Of a stretch of DNA of 64,000 nt, positions 35,029-44,026 are shown one piece after another (within the stretch, counting starts at the first letter, position 1; each line of letters starts with the position of its first letter). Made by a program: the position numbers and the translations under genes. The DNA is from CAILKP01 sp038231815 (GTDB taxonomy: Bacteria; Planctomycetota; Phycisphaerae; Phycisphaerales; UBA1924): NCBI GenBank assembly GCA_038231815.1, contig JBBRKQ010000005.1, positions 1 to 64,000 of the forward strand, in the 5' to 3' direction. The notes under the pieces were generated by a model that saw nothing but the letters and a program-made list of their open reading frames with translations, ran no database searches and was not told the origin of the DNA.

Positions 35029-35760
35029 ATGCCTCTGCTCGCGGCCGGCACAACAGCGCCCAATTTCACGCTTCCAGATCAGTCCGGAAAGGCGATCAGC
35101 CTTCATGACTTCGCTGGTGGCCCGGTGGTGTTGTACTTTTACCCCAAGGCGGATACTCCCGGTTGCACAACTCAGGCCTGCGGCCTCAGTGAGGCGTTGC
35201 CGCAGATGAACAAGCTTGGTGCTGCGGTCATCGGCATCAGCCCTGACAGCGCCAAGGCGATTGCCAAGTTCGCGGCAAAGTTCAATCTTCGCTTTTCGCT
35301 GGTGGGAGATGAGCCCGCCGCCAGCGGCAAGCCCAGAATTATTGATTCATACGGCTGCTGGGGTGAAAAGAGCATGTACGGCCGCAAGTACTTTGGCGTG
35401 CTGCGAACAACGTACATCATCGATGCCGCCGGTGTGATTTACCATCGCATGGACGGCGTAAAGGTTGATACGCACGCCGCGGATGTGGCAGCTGTCTTGG
35501 CGGATCTGCTGGCTGGGAAGCCATCGCCAGCGGTAATCGCCGCTTTGGCTAATGGAATCGCAGCGAAGCCGGTGAAAGCGGCGTCAGCGAAGGTGCCTGC
35601 CAAAAAGCAAGCCAAGCAAGCGGTGACCAAGCCCGCAGGCAAAAAGCCCGCAAGTAAAAAGCCAGCAAAGAAGGCTGTAAAAAAACTCGCAAACAAGGCC
35701 AGCGGCAAGAAGATTGTAAGAAAAGTCGCTCGCAAGGCGGCGGGTAAAAAGAAGCGTTGA
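35029..35760 (+). CDS. peroxiredoxin (Bcp/PrxQ type) with Lys/Ala-rich histone H1-like tail
   Basis: A 243-residue thiol peroxidase. The catalytic domain covers about 1-160 with DTPGCTTQACG (peroxidatic Cys46, resolving Cys51 as in Bcp) and IGISPDSAKAIAKF. After about residue 183 the protein continues with about 60 residues made almost only of Lys, Ala, Pro and a few Val/Gly/Ser (PAKKAVKKLANKA, VARKAAGKKKR), resembling histone H1 or bacterial H1-like tails. This suggests nucleic-acid binding, placing the peroxidase at DNA; that is inference. Good AGGAG site upstream. Confidence 0.9.
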   Translation: MPLLAAGTTAPNFTLPDQSGKAISLHDFAGGPVVLYFYPKADTPGCTTQACGLSEALPQMNKLGAAVIGISPDSAKAIAKFAAKFNLRFSLVGDEPAASGKPRIIDSYGCWGEKSMYGRKYFGVLRTTYIIDAAGVIYHRMDGVKVDTHAADVAAVLADLLAGKPSPAVIAALANGIAAKPVKAASAKVPAKKQAKQAVTKPAGKKPASKKPAKKAVKKLANKASGKKIVRKVARKAAGKKKR

Positions 35761-36033
35761 TACCGCCGGCCCGCCGGTGGTTTCATTCCCCGGCCAGAAC
35801 TGTTGAATCGCATCAAAAATGGTCCACCAAACGCCCCCGCTCAAGGGGTGTTTTTACAGGCTAAAACAGCCCGGCTTGCCTATGATTGTGCGGACCAAAA
35901 TCTCCCGGATTCCCCAGCGGAAATCAGTTTGGATTCGCCTGTTTTCTGGATCGTTTTGTCGCCTCTCCTTTGACAGTTGCAACGGCCCTTCTCGCGTGTT
36001 CAGTCGCGAGTGAATTCTGGCCCTTTTCACCGG

Positions 36034-38958
36034 ATGTGCGCCTTGTCCGACTCGACCTCCTCGACCACATCATCTGCCGCTAGTAAACCAGTGGCGGTCC
36101 CCGTCCCCGTGTCAGTCACAGTTGCTGCCGCGGCTGCCCCTGCGGCTGCCCCTGCGGCTGCCCCTGCGGCTGCCCCCGCTGATGCAGCGCTCGCCGCCCC
36201 CGCAGCCAAGCCCAGCGAGTACGGCGCCGACCAGATCCAGGTACTCGAAGGCCTCGAGGCCGTCCGCAAACGCCCCGGTATGTACATCGGCGGCACCGGC
36301 ATCGGCCCCCTGCACCATCTCGTCTACGAAGTTGTTGACAACTCCATCGATGAAGCCATGGCCGGCTTCGCCAGCCACGTCTGGGTGACGATTCACGCCG
36401 ACGGCGCATGCAGCGTCATGGACAACGGCCGCGGCATCCCGGTTGAATGCAAGAAGCACGAGAACCCCCAGTACGACGGCAAACCCGCCGTCGAGATCGC
36501 CATGACCGTGCTGCACGCCGGCGGCAAGTTCGGCCAGGAAGGTTCCGCGTACAAGGTCTCCGGCGGCCTGCACGGTGTCGGTGTGTCCTGCGTCAATGCC
36601 CTTTCCGAGTATCTCGAGGCCGAGATTTACCGCGGCGGCAAGATTCACCGCATCGGCTTTGAACGCGGCAAGACCAACAAGCCTCTGGTCGTCATCGGTG
36701 AGATCCCCGCCAACTCGCCGTTTAAGACTGGCACCAAGGTCACCTTCCTGCCAGATTCGCAGATCTTCCCCGAAACACGCTTTGACTACGAAACGCTCCA
36801 GAACCGCATTCGCGAGCTGGCGTTTCTAAACCCCGGCGTCACCATCAAGCTTACCGACGATCGCGTTGGCCCTGATGGCAAGACCCGCACCGACACTTTT
36901 AAAGCGACCGATGGTCTGCTTGAGTACATCGCCCACCTGATGCAGGGCAAAGAGAAGGTGTGCTCACCCGTTCGCATCAAACGTAGCGATGGAGATGTCA
37001 CCTGCGAGATCGCCCTGCAGTACCACGATGGGTACAACGAAACGCTCCTGTGCTTCACCAACAACATCTTCAATAAAGATGGCGGCACCCACGGCTCCGG
37101 CTTCAAAACCGCGCTCACGCGCACGATGAACGCTTACGCGAAGCGCATCGGCTTTCTCAAGGACAGCCAAACTCCGCCCAGCGGTGAAGACCTGCGCGAA
37201 GGTCTGATCGCCATCGTCTCGGTGAAGCTGCCGAATCCCGCCTTCAACAACCAGCCCAAAGAGCGACTGCTAAACCCCGAGATCGAGGGCATGGTTTCCT
37301 CCGTCGTCAACGAAAAGCTCGAAGCGTGGCTGAGCGAGAACCCCGCAGAGGCCAAGATTATTATCAGCAAAGGCATCCGCGCTGCCGAGGCCCGCGAGGC
37401 CGCCCGCAAGGCCCGCGAGATGATGCGCCGCAAAAACGCCCTCGATGGCGGCAGCATGCCCGCCAAGCTCCGCGATTGCAAGACCCGCGATGTTGACCGC
37501 TCCGAGATGTTCATCGTCGAAGGTGACTCCGCAGGTGGCTCGGCCACGCAGGGCCGCGATGTTGAAACACAGGCCATCCTCCCGCTGAAGGGCAAGATCC
37601 TCAACGTCGAAAAAGCCAAGCTCGATAAGGTCTTGGGCTTCGAGGAAATCCGAGTCTTAATCTCGGCGCTCCGCTGCGGCATCGGCCCCGACTTTGACAT
37701 CGCCAAGCTCCGATACGGGCGCGTCATCATCATGACCGATGCCGACGTCGACGGTTCGCACATCCGCACCCTCCTGCTCACCTTCTTCTTCCGCCAAATG
37801 CCCGAGCTCATCCGCCGGGGCATGATTTACTGTGCCCAGCCCCCGCTTTACCTCCTGACTTGGGGTGGCGGCCGCAGCAAAAAGCAGCAGTACGTGGTCG
37901 ATCAGCATCAGATGGATAGCGTTTTGACTGAACAGGGCCTCAGCCGCTCCCGCCTGCTGGTGCGCGACATCACCAAAGTTGATAAAAAGAACCAAGCCCC
38001 AGTTTTGCGCACAATTGAAGGCGAAGAGATTCGCCGCCTGATCAAACTCCTGCAGCGCCTCAGTGAATTGGTGGGCGTGGCCGAGCGCCGCGGCGTGAAG
38101 TTTAACGATCTCTTAAACTCCCGCGCCAGCGACCCCACCGGCGCTAAGCGGCTGCCCAGCTACCGCCTCACGTACATCGGTGGTGAGGCCTTCGCTTGGA
38201 GCTTCGAGCAGGGCAAACAACTCGCCGCCGACCGCAAACTCCGTATTACTGATTTACCCGAGGTCGTGGGCATCGAAGGCGTTGGTATCGCAGCAGATGC
38301 GGCCACCGGCTCCCCGGCTGTGCTCAGTGGCCCCGGAACGCTGCCTCCCGCCTCACTCAAAGAGCTGCACGAGAACCGCGAGCTTGAGCGACTGTTCGAG
38401 CAGCTCGAAAAAATGGGCCTGTTCATGGGCGATTACGCCCTGCAGCAGGAGGAATCTGTCAGCGGCGACAAGATCCCGACTAAGTTCGCGTGGGAACTCA
38501 GCGAGCAACCCAAGGTTGCCGAGCTTTCCAGCGAGGATGGAGAAGCCAAGGCAGATGCAGAAGCAGATGCCGAGGCGGATGAAGACCAGCCGCTGGGCAC
38601 TCAGGCCTTGGGCACTCAATCCTCCGGTAGTCAGGGCGGCCCCGTCACGGGCGTGCAGCCCAAACGCGCTGAAGGCAAGTTCATCGATGCCGCCAACATT
38701 CCCGAAATCTTGGCCATGCTCCACGAGGTGGGTAAGAAGGGCATGGAGGTCAAGCGGTTCAAGGGTCTCGGCGAGATGGACCCGCCCCAGTTGTGGGAAA
38801 CCACAATGGACCCAACCAAACGCACGATGATGCGCGTGAACTGGGATGTCGCCGGCGAGGCGGAAAAACTCTTCTCAGTACTGATGGGCGAAAACGTCGA
38901 AGATCGCCGCAAGTTCATTGAAGAGCACGCTCTCGAAGTAAAAAACCTCGACGTTTGA
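36034..38958 (+). CDS. gyrB: DNA gyrase subunit B
   Basis: ATPase subunit of type IIA topoisomerase, 974 residues, longer than usual. The first ~65 residues are an Ala/Pro/Val extension (four AAAP-type repeats), then the GHKL ATPase (YEVVDNSIDEAMAG, DNGRGIPVE, GGLHGVGVSCVNALS), the transducer, and TOPRIM with EGDSAGGSA and DADVDGSHIRTLLLTFFFR. As in Gram-negative GyrB there is a large insertion in the TOPRIM region, here carrying an acidic low-complexity stretch (ADAEADAEADEDQ) near 840. The C-terminus KGMEVKRFKGLGEMDPPQLWETTMDP is conserved. gyrA is not adjacent. Confidence 0.96.
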   Translation: MCALSDSTSSTTSSAASKPVAVPVPVSVTVAAAAAPAAAPAAAPAAAPADAALAAPAAKPSEYGADQIQVLEGLEAVRKRPGMYIGGTGIGPLHHLVYEVVDNSIDEAMAGFASHVWVTIHADGACSVMDNGRGIPVECKKHENPQYDGKPAVEIAMTVLHAGGKFGQEGSAYKVSGGLHGVGVSCVNALSEYLEAEIYRGGKIHRIGFERGKTNKPLVVIGEIPANSPFKTGTKVTFLPDSQIFPETRFDYETLQNRIRELAFLNPGVTIKLTDDRVGPDGKTRTDTFKATDGLLEYIAHLMQGKEKVCSPVRIKRSDGDVTCEIALQYHDGYNETLLCFTNNIFNKDGGTHGSGFKTALTRTMNAYAKRIGFLKDSQTPPSGEDLREGLIAIVSVKLPNPAFNNQPKERLLNPEIEGMVSSVVNEKLEAWLSENPAEAKIIISKGIRAAEAREAARKAREMMRRKNALDGGSMPAKLRDCKTRDVDRSEMFIVEGDSAGGSATQGRDVETQAILPLKGKILNVEKAKLDKVLGFEEIRVLISALRCGIGPDFDIAKLRYGRVIIMTDADVDGSHIRTLLLTFFFRQMPELIRRGMIYCAQPPLYLLTWGGGRSKKQQYVVDQHQMDSVLTEQGLSRSRLLVRDITKVDKKNQAPVLRTIEGEEIRRLIKLLQRLSELVGVAERRGVKFNDLLNSRASDPTGAKRLPSYRLTYIGGEAFAWSFEQGKQLAADRKLRITDLPEVVGIEGVGIAADAATGSPAVLSGPGTLPPASLKELHENRELERLFEQLEKMGLFMGDYALQQEESVSGDKIPTKFAWELSEQPKVAELSSEDGEAKADAEADAEADEDQPLGTQALGTQSSGSQGGPVTGVQPKRAEGKFIDAANIPEILAMLHEVGKKGMEVKRFKGLGEMDPPQLWETTMDPTKRTMMRVNWDVAGEAEKLFSVLMGENVEDRRKFIEEHALEVKNLDV

Positions 38959-39352
38959 TTGGCCGTTCCAGAGCCGTTCCAGAGCCGTTCCAGATCCGGA
39001 CCAACATAATCGTGCGCTCGCCTTCCACTCCGGTTCAATCCGTAGCTGGCAACTGGTGCGTTCCCCGGTTGCGGTTTTTGATCGCTCGGGACTTTGGTTA
39101 AGCTTTGGATTTTTGATGGCCCCGGCGATTGTTTTTCGTCTCTTTCCCTATCCCGCCCCTAGGGTGTCCTCTCAATAGCCCCAGTTACCACCCCCGTTGC
39201 TTTCTTTCGTCGCGCTCGGGTTGGGGCAGGTACCATCGGCCGCACGCTATGGGCTTGCTGGCGCGGTCGTACTGGCCGCCCCGGTTGGGCCAAGGGTGCT
39301 TTGTTTCGGCTTGGTTCGCTCCGCTCTGCTTCGCCCGCCTCGTAGAAATTCC

Positions 39353-40624
39353 ATGGCATCAGTCGTCTTCTATTTTCAAGTCCACCAGCCGTACCGGCTC
39401 CGTCGGTACTCGGTGTTTGACTCCGATCCTTTTTACTTTGATGCTGAAAAGAACGCCCAACTCTGCCGCAAAGTGGCGGATAAGTGTTATCGGCCAGCTA
39501 CCACGCTGCTGCTGGACCTTATCAAGCGCCACGAAGGCCGGTTTAAGGTCAGCTTTTCGCTGACGGGCACCGTCCTAGAGCAATTTGCTGAGTACACGCC
39601 CGATGTATTGGACCTGTTCAAACAGCTCGCCGAGACGGGCTGCTGTGAGTTCATCGCCGAGACGTACTACCACTCGCTGAGTTTCCTGTACTCCCGCGAG
39701 GAGTTCACCACGCAGGTGAACATGCACACCCGCAAGATTCAGGAATTGTTTGGCCAGACGCCGACGGTTTTTCGCAACACCGAACTGATCTACAACAACG
39801 ACCTGGCCCACTATGTCAGCACGATGCCAGCCGAGGGTGATCCGGATGGCAAGCCGCGCTTCTTGGGTGCCATCTGCGAAGGTACCGATTGGCACCTTGG
39901 CTACCGCTCCCCGAATTTTCTGTACCGGCCGCCGCATACTGGCATGACCGCATCGGGCAAGCCCTTTGCGATGATGCTCAAGAACTACCGGCTCAGCGAT
40001 GACATCGCATTTCGCTTCAGCAATCGCGCTTGGAGCGAGTACCCGCTCCCGGCCGAGCGCTTCGCCGAGTGGGTCAACAACATCAACGGCAACGGCTATG
40101 TCTGTAATCTGTTCATGGATTACGAAACCTTTGGCGAGCACCAGTGGGCCGAAACCGGCATCTTCAAGTTCCTTGATGCCCTGCCTGGCAAAGTCTTTGA
40201 TGCTGCCCCCGGCCAGAACGAGTTCTTAACTCCCGCCGAGGCCCTGAAAAAGTACGACACCGTTGGCAGCTACGATGTGCCGCACATGATTTCATGGGCC
40301 GATACCGAGCGCGACTTGTCGGCATGGCTGGGCAACGCGATGCAGAGCAACGCGCTGAACGAAGTGTTCCGGTTGGAGCGGTTGGTCAAGCAGCGGCTCT
40401 CGCAGGCGCAGCATGGCGGCGATGAGAACATCATCCGGCAGGCGACCTCGCTGGTTGAGGACTGGCGCCGGCTGACAACCAGCGACCACTTCTACTACAT
40501 GAGCACCAAGTACTGGGCCGATGGTGATGTACACAAATACTTCAGCCCGTACGAGAGCCCGTACGATGCGTACATCAATTACATGAACGTGCTGGACAAC
40601 CTGCGCTCGCGGGCAACGAACTGA
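39353..40624 (+). CDS. glycoside hydrolase family 57
   Basis: A 423-residue retaining alpha-glucan-active enzyme. Features of GH57: VVFYFQVHQPYRL at the N-terminus (HQP motif), FRNTELIYNND with the Glu nucleophile (near 142), and LFMDYETFGEHQW with the acid/base Asp (near 258). The closest described group is the small GH57 alpha-amylase/branching-like proteins; the exact substrate is uncertain. No signal peptide, so it probably acts on intracellular glycogen-type glucan. Start at the ATG 39353, which begins the conserved domain. A hairpin follows at 40654-40673. Confidence 0.9.
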   Translation: MASVVFYFQVHQPYRLRRYSVFDSDPFYFDAEKNAQLCRKVADKCYRPATTLLLDLIKRHEGRFKVSFSLTGTVLEQFAEYTPDVLDLFKQLAETGCCEFIAETYYHSLSFLYSREEFTTQVNMHTRKIQELFGQTPTVFRNTELIYNNDLAHYVSTMPAEGDPDGKPRFLGAICEGTDWHLGYRSPNFLYRPPHTGMTASGKPFAMMLKNYRLSDDIAFRFSNRAWSEYPLPAERFAEWVNNINGNGYVCNLFMDYETFGEHQWAETGIFKFLDALPGKVFDAAPGQNEFLTPAEALKKYDTVGSYDVPHMISWADTERDLSAWLGNAMQSNALNEVFRLERLVKQRLSQAQHGGDENIIRQATSLVEDWRRLTTSDHFYYMSTKYWADGDVHKYFSPYESPYDAYINYMNVLDNLRSRATN

Positions 40625-40937
40625 CCCGTAGCACGCCTTTAGCACGCCCGTAGCACCGCTTTTCCAAGCGGTGTCTTGATACGGCCAAGGGATAACCGCA
40701 CCCGGAGAACGTAACGCAAGGCCCGTCAGGCTTGCGTTGTTGCTGAAGGCATCAGCCCCGATAACCTTTGGGAATCCGGTTTCGAACCAACCCCCGGGGT
40801 TTGCGGGAGCGGCAGGCAGATCGCGAAGCCGCCTAGGATTTATAGATGGCAGGTAAATTATGGCAACCACAATGCTAACCGCTTTGCAATCTGGTATTCG
40901 CAGCGCTGCCGAATCACACAATCCGGGTGGAGGATCG
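40625..40937. other. 313-bp gap with two hairpins, upstream of vapD
   Basis: CACCGCTT-TTCC-AAGCGGTG (40654-40673) is a likely terminator for the GH57 gene, without a strong T-run. AACGCAAG...CTTGCGTT (40713-40738) lies further on. The segment near 40780-40800 has a T-arm-like string but no tRNA fold. An AG-rich ribosome-binding site for vapD, GGAGG, ends at 40933. Confidence 0.5.
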
Positions 40938-41237
40938 ATGTACGCTATTGCGTTTGATATGGATACCGAGTCGCTCCAACAGCACTACGGCGCCACCTCG
41001 TACAACAACGCCTATGCGGATATCCGCAAGGTGCTCCAGAAGCATGGCTTCACTTGGCAGCAGGGCAGCGTGTACTTCGGTGGCGACAAGGTCAACGCCG
41101 TCACCTGTGTGCTGGCTGTCATCGATGTCTCGGCGGCATTTCCGTGGTTCTCCCAGTCAGTGCGCGACATTCGCATGCTGCGGATCGAGGAGTTCAACGA
41201 TCTCATGCCCGCGGTGCAGCAGGGCGCGGGGCAGTGA
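40938..41237 (+). CDS. vapD: VapD-family endoribonuclease-like protein
   Basis: A 99-residue protein of the VapD family, which has a Cas2-like ferredoxin fold and ribonuclease activity in studied members. Conserved features: MYAIAFDMDTESLQQHYG (catalytic Asp region), SYNNAYADIRKVLQKHGF, and VRDIRMLRIEEFNDLMPAV. GGAGG lies 4 bases before the ATG. An in-frame ATG at 40860 would add 26 residues absent from relatives. In some bacteria VapD works as a toxin with the antitoxin VapX; no obvious partner is adjacent here, so its role is open. Confidence 0.88.
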   Translation: MYAIAFDMDTESLQQHYGATSYNNAYADIRKVLQKHGFTWQQGSVYFGGDKVNAVTCVLAVIDVSAAFPWFSQSVRDIRMLRIEEFNDLMPAVQQGAGQ

Positions 41238-41369
41238 GCCGCGTGGCACCGCTTTTTGGGCGGAAGGTTCTTGATTTCGGATTTGCTGGTGACGCGTGGG
41301 CGCACTGGTTCGGTATCATCCGCTCTGAGCAGTGCGGATTTTCTTCGCTACTCCCGAATTACCTGAAGT

Positions 41370-42113
41370 ATGTCGCGGAAAAAACCCACCAAAACCTATG
41401 CCGCGGAGCAACCCGGATTGCGCCCGCAGCCAACGACGCGTCTGGGGCATCTTTGCCTTGCCGTCGCTCCACGATTTCTTTGTTCCCTCGCCGCTATTTT
41501 GAACCGGAATCCAACGGGCGAAATTCGATGGCGTCGTCTGATCGGGAACGTCAGCCCTTATGACACCTGGGCATCTCCCTTTCAGATTCCACTTCAGGTT
41601 CAGGACGATCTGGTTTTCTTCATTGAACGATCGTTTCGCGCGGCGAGCGCGCTCTTTGGTGGAGGGATTTTCCTGTTACTCACGGCGTTTTTGGTACCTT
41701 ATCTTGCTTCCAATTCCTCCTCAACGTATTGGATGGAATTTGCACTCCATGCTCCGTTCACCGCGATACCGATCGCGCTGTTAGCAATCGTCGTGTTGCT
41801 TGGAACGGCCACACGGACGGTCATCGCCGACACTTCTAATTCGCTGGTAACGGTGATTTACCTTATCGCTGGTTTCAGATGCCGCTATGAGTACCCGCTT
41901 TCCAAAGTTCGGATTACGCGACATCAACTGCACCGTCGCTTCAGTCCATGGCGCAGAGGGAGTGTGACCCGTACGATCGTGATCATGCACCTCGGCGATC
42001 AATGCATCATTCTGACGATGCAGATCGACGATTCACCAATTGCTCCATATCTCAAGGAACTCCAGCGAGCTTTGAACCTTCCTTGGCGTCGTGGAGCGGA
42101 CATTCGCATGTGA
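41370..42113 (+). CDS. hypothetical membrane protein
   Basis: A 247-residue protein with two predicted membrane segments close together (ALFGGGIFLLLTAFLVPYLA near 92-112, and APFTAIPIALLAIVVLLGTA near 127-147). About 90 N-terminal and 95 C-terminal residues flank them. The C-terminal part has beta-type alternation (YEYPLSKVRITRHQL, TIVIMHLGDQCIILTM). The first 60 residues are Arg/Pro/Leu-rich and may be untranslated; the true start could be nearer residue 60 (NVSPYDTWASPF). Family not recognised. Confidence 0.55.
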   Translation: MSRKKPTKTYAAEQPGLRPQPTTRLGHLCLAVAPRFLCSLAAILNRNPTGEIRWRRLIGNVSPYDTWASPFQIPLQVQDDLVFFIERSFRAASALFGGGIFLLLTAFLVPYLASNSSSTYWMEFALHAPFTAIPIALLAIVVLLGTATRTVIADTSNSLVTVIYLIAGFRCRYEYPLSKVRITRHQLHRRFSPWRRGSVTRTIVIMHLGDQCIILTMQIDDSPIAPYLKELQRALNLPWRRGADIRM

Positions 42114-42143
42114 CCCCCGTTCCGTGACCGCTATCGTTTTGTG

Positions 42144-42578
42144 ATGGACTACCAGCTTCTGCTCGGCTCACTTGCGATGAACGTCGACGATGTGTGGGTC
42201 ATGCTCCGCGCTACCTATTGGTCGGCGGGCATCCGCCGCGAGGTCATAGCCCGTGCCATCGAGAACTCCGTTTGTGTCGGCGTGCTGCATGCCCCCTCGG
42301 GCAGGCAGGTGGCCTTCGCCCGTGCAGTGACGGATCGGGCAACCTTTGCCTGGCTGTGTGATGTGATCGTGGATCCAGAGCATCGCGGCTGTGGATTATC
42401 AAAGCAGATGTGCGCGGCGTTGTTCGCCGACCCGGAGCTGCAGACCCTGCGCCGGTGGGCGCTTGCAACGCGGGATGCCAATGGCCTGTACCAAAGGTAC
42501 GGCTTTGCCGCCGTGCCGCCCGGAGGGTGGATGGAATACAAACTACCCCTCACAAACTGGCAGCAAGCAGCAGACTGA
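42144..42578 (+). CDS. GNAT-family N-acetyltransferase
   Basis: A 144-residue acetyl-CoA-dependent acyltransferase. Motif A, VIVDPEHRGCGLSKQM, holds the pyrophosphate-binding RGxGL loop, followed by LATRDANGLYQRYGFAAVPPGGWMEYK, a typical motif B with YxRYGF. Substrate unknown. Start placed at ATG 42144 (GTG immediately before it is also possible). It converges with the zinc-ribbon gene. Confidence 0.88.
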   Translation: MDYQLLLGSLAMNVDDVWVMLRATYWSAGIRREVIARAIENSVCVGVLHAPSGRQVAFARAVTDRATFAWLCDVIVDPEHRGCGLSKQMCAALFADPELQTLRRWALATRDANGLYQRYGFAAVPPGGWMEYKLPLTNWQQAAD

Positions 42579-42615
42579 GCCGCGGCCCACCCACCGCCCG
42601 CCGCACCGTTCCATG

Positions 42616-43872
42616 TCATCGCTTGCTCAGCGCGACCACAAGGGCGATTATGCCCGCGATCACAATACACATAATCACAAACCCAGTAATCTTCCACGCT
42701 GAGTACGGCCTGTCACCCGCCACCGCACCATTCCGCGCGTTGATGATGAACCGATAGCTTGTCCCGCTGTATCGGTACGCCGCGATCCAGATCGGTACCA
42801 GAATGTGCTTGAACGTCAGATCAAAGTACCGCGGGTTCATCGAACTGATCTGCTGCTCATCCCCGCCGATGTCCTGCCGGACAGTCACACGCACCATCTC
42901 AAGCATGTAGCCCCTGGCCACTTCAAAGCCGGTCTTGACATCCACCGTGTAACTCTCTGTCTGCATCCCGGCGATGAACTCATCGCGATACGGCAGCAGA
43001 TTCTTGGTGTCCCACTGGCCAACCTCCGCGAGTTTTTTCTTTGGAATTGAACCCGAACCCGCCACCAGAACATCATCAAATCGGTTGGTCACATCGCCCG
43101 ATGCGTACGACCAGCGCGTCCGCCGGACCTGCCGCGTCTGTGTTTGCGGTTTCCCATTGACCATCGTGGTATAGGTCTCCGTCACGTAGTAATAGTCGCC
43201 ACGCTGCCCGGTGTATGCCGTTTCGATGCGGCTGTCATACGTCCAGTACGGAATGTACCAGCCCTTTAGCGCATCGTCCATACTCGCGACTTTGGTCAGG
43301 TCCGATGGTGCAAACCAGCGCCCGCCCAGCCAGCTCTTAAATAGCTCACGCCCCTTTTGCTGCGTCACAATAAACGGCAGCAGAGACTTCGGTTGGATGA
43401 GCTTTCTTGAAAACCTCGCCGCCACCTGCGGCGTCCCGCAGAACGGGCACTTGCCGCTGGTCACGTTTGCTGCCAGTTTCGCCTCGGCTCCGCACGCCGA
43501 GCATTTGACGACGAGCTGATCGTCCGCCTCCGCCTCGGCTACTCCGGCGGCGTGCTCCATAGCGGCCATCGCCGCTACTAAGTCCTCTTCGTGGACATGC
43601 TCGGCCCCAACGGCGATCTCGTTGATTACCCCGCAAAACGGGCACTTCAGTGCCTCCGTCCCCGGCTCAAACGCCAGAGTGCCGCCACACCCCTTGCATG
43701 GAAAATTTCCGGCCCCGGTAATCGTGGGTGCAGTATCCCCACGCTTCTCCCAGCCGCCGGGCAATCGCTCGGCCTCTGGGCGCACACCTCCACCCGGCGG
43801 CACCTTGGCGCCGCTGCTGCCATCCCGCGCGGGCATCTGCGGACGATTGATGTTCGAGTTTCCGTCGGCCAT
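42616..43872 (-). CDS. double zinc-ribbon protein with C-terminal transmembrane helix
   Basis: A 418-residue protein. A disordered N-terminus (Gly/Pro/Arg) is followed by two CxxC...CxxC ribbons: FPCKGCGGTL...KCPFCG (near 58-80) and KCSACGAEA...KCPFCG (near 124-145). A long beta-rich domain follows (KGWYIPYWTYDSR, YYYVTETYTTMVNGK, FDLTFKHILVPIWIAAYRYSG) and one TM helix at the end (ITGFVIMCIVIAGIIALVVAL). Similar proteins are encoded with SPFH proteins elsewhere (compare B. subtilis YdjG and YdjI), and here the SPFH gene lies 154 bp upstream on the same strand. Probable role: membrane-associated stress or envelope complex. Confidence 0.78.
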   Translation of the reverse strand: MADGNSNINRPQMPARDGSSGAKVPPGGGVRPEAERLPGGWEKRGDTAPTITGAGNFPCKGCGGTLAFEPGTEALKCPFCGVINEIAVGAEHVHEEDLVAAMAAMEHAAGVAEAEADDQLVVKCSACGAEAKLAANVTSGKCPFCGTPQVAARFSRKLIQPKSLLPFIVTQQKGRELFKSWLGGRWFAPSDLTKVASMDDALKGWYIPYWTYDSRIETAYTGQRGDYYYVTETYTTMVNGKPQTQTRQVRRTRWSYASGDVTNRFDDVLVAGSGSIPKKKLAEVGQWDTKNLLPYRDEFIAGMQTESYTVDVKTGFEVARGYMLEMVRVTVRQDIGGDEQQISSMNPRYFDLTFKHILVPIWIAAYRYSGTSYRFIINARNGAVAGDRPYSAWKITGFVIMCIVIAGIIALVVALSKR

Positions 43873-44026
43873 GGGGGAAGAAAAATTGATCGACAGGTCG
43901 CAAGTCTAACACCGCGAGGAAAAAACAAACACGATCGCGCGACGATTCGCTCCCCTCCCTCCCATTTTATCTTGGCACTTTTCCTTTGACGCCTTCGCCT
44001 CTTCCTCGCGACTCGCGACCCCTTCC

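Noticed and set aside
40770..40810. tRNA-like T-arm string upstream of vapD
   Set aside because: The 5-bp T-stem does not pair properly and no acceptor, D or anticodon arm can be built.
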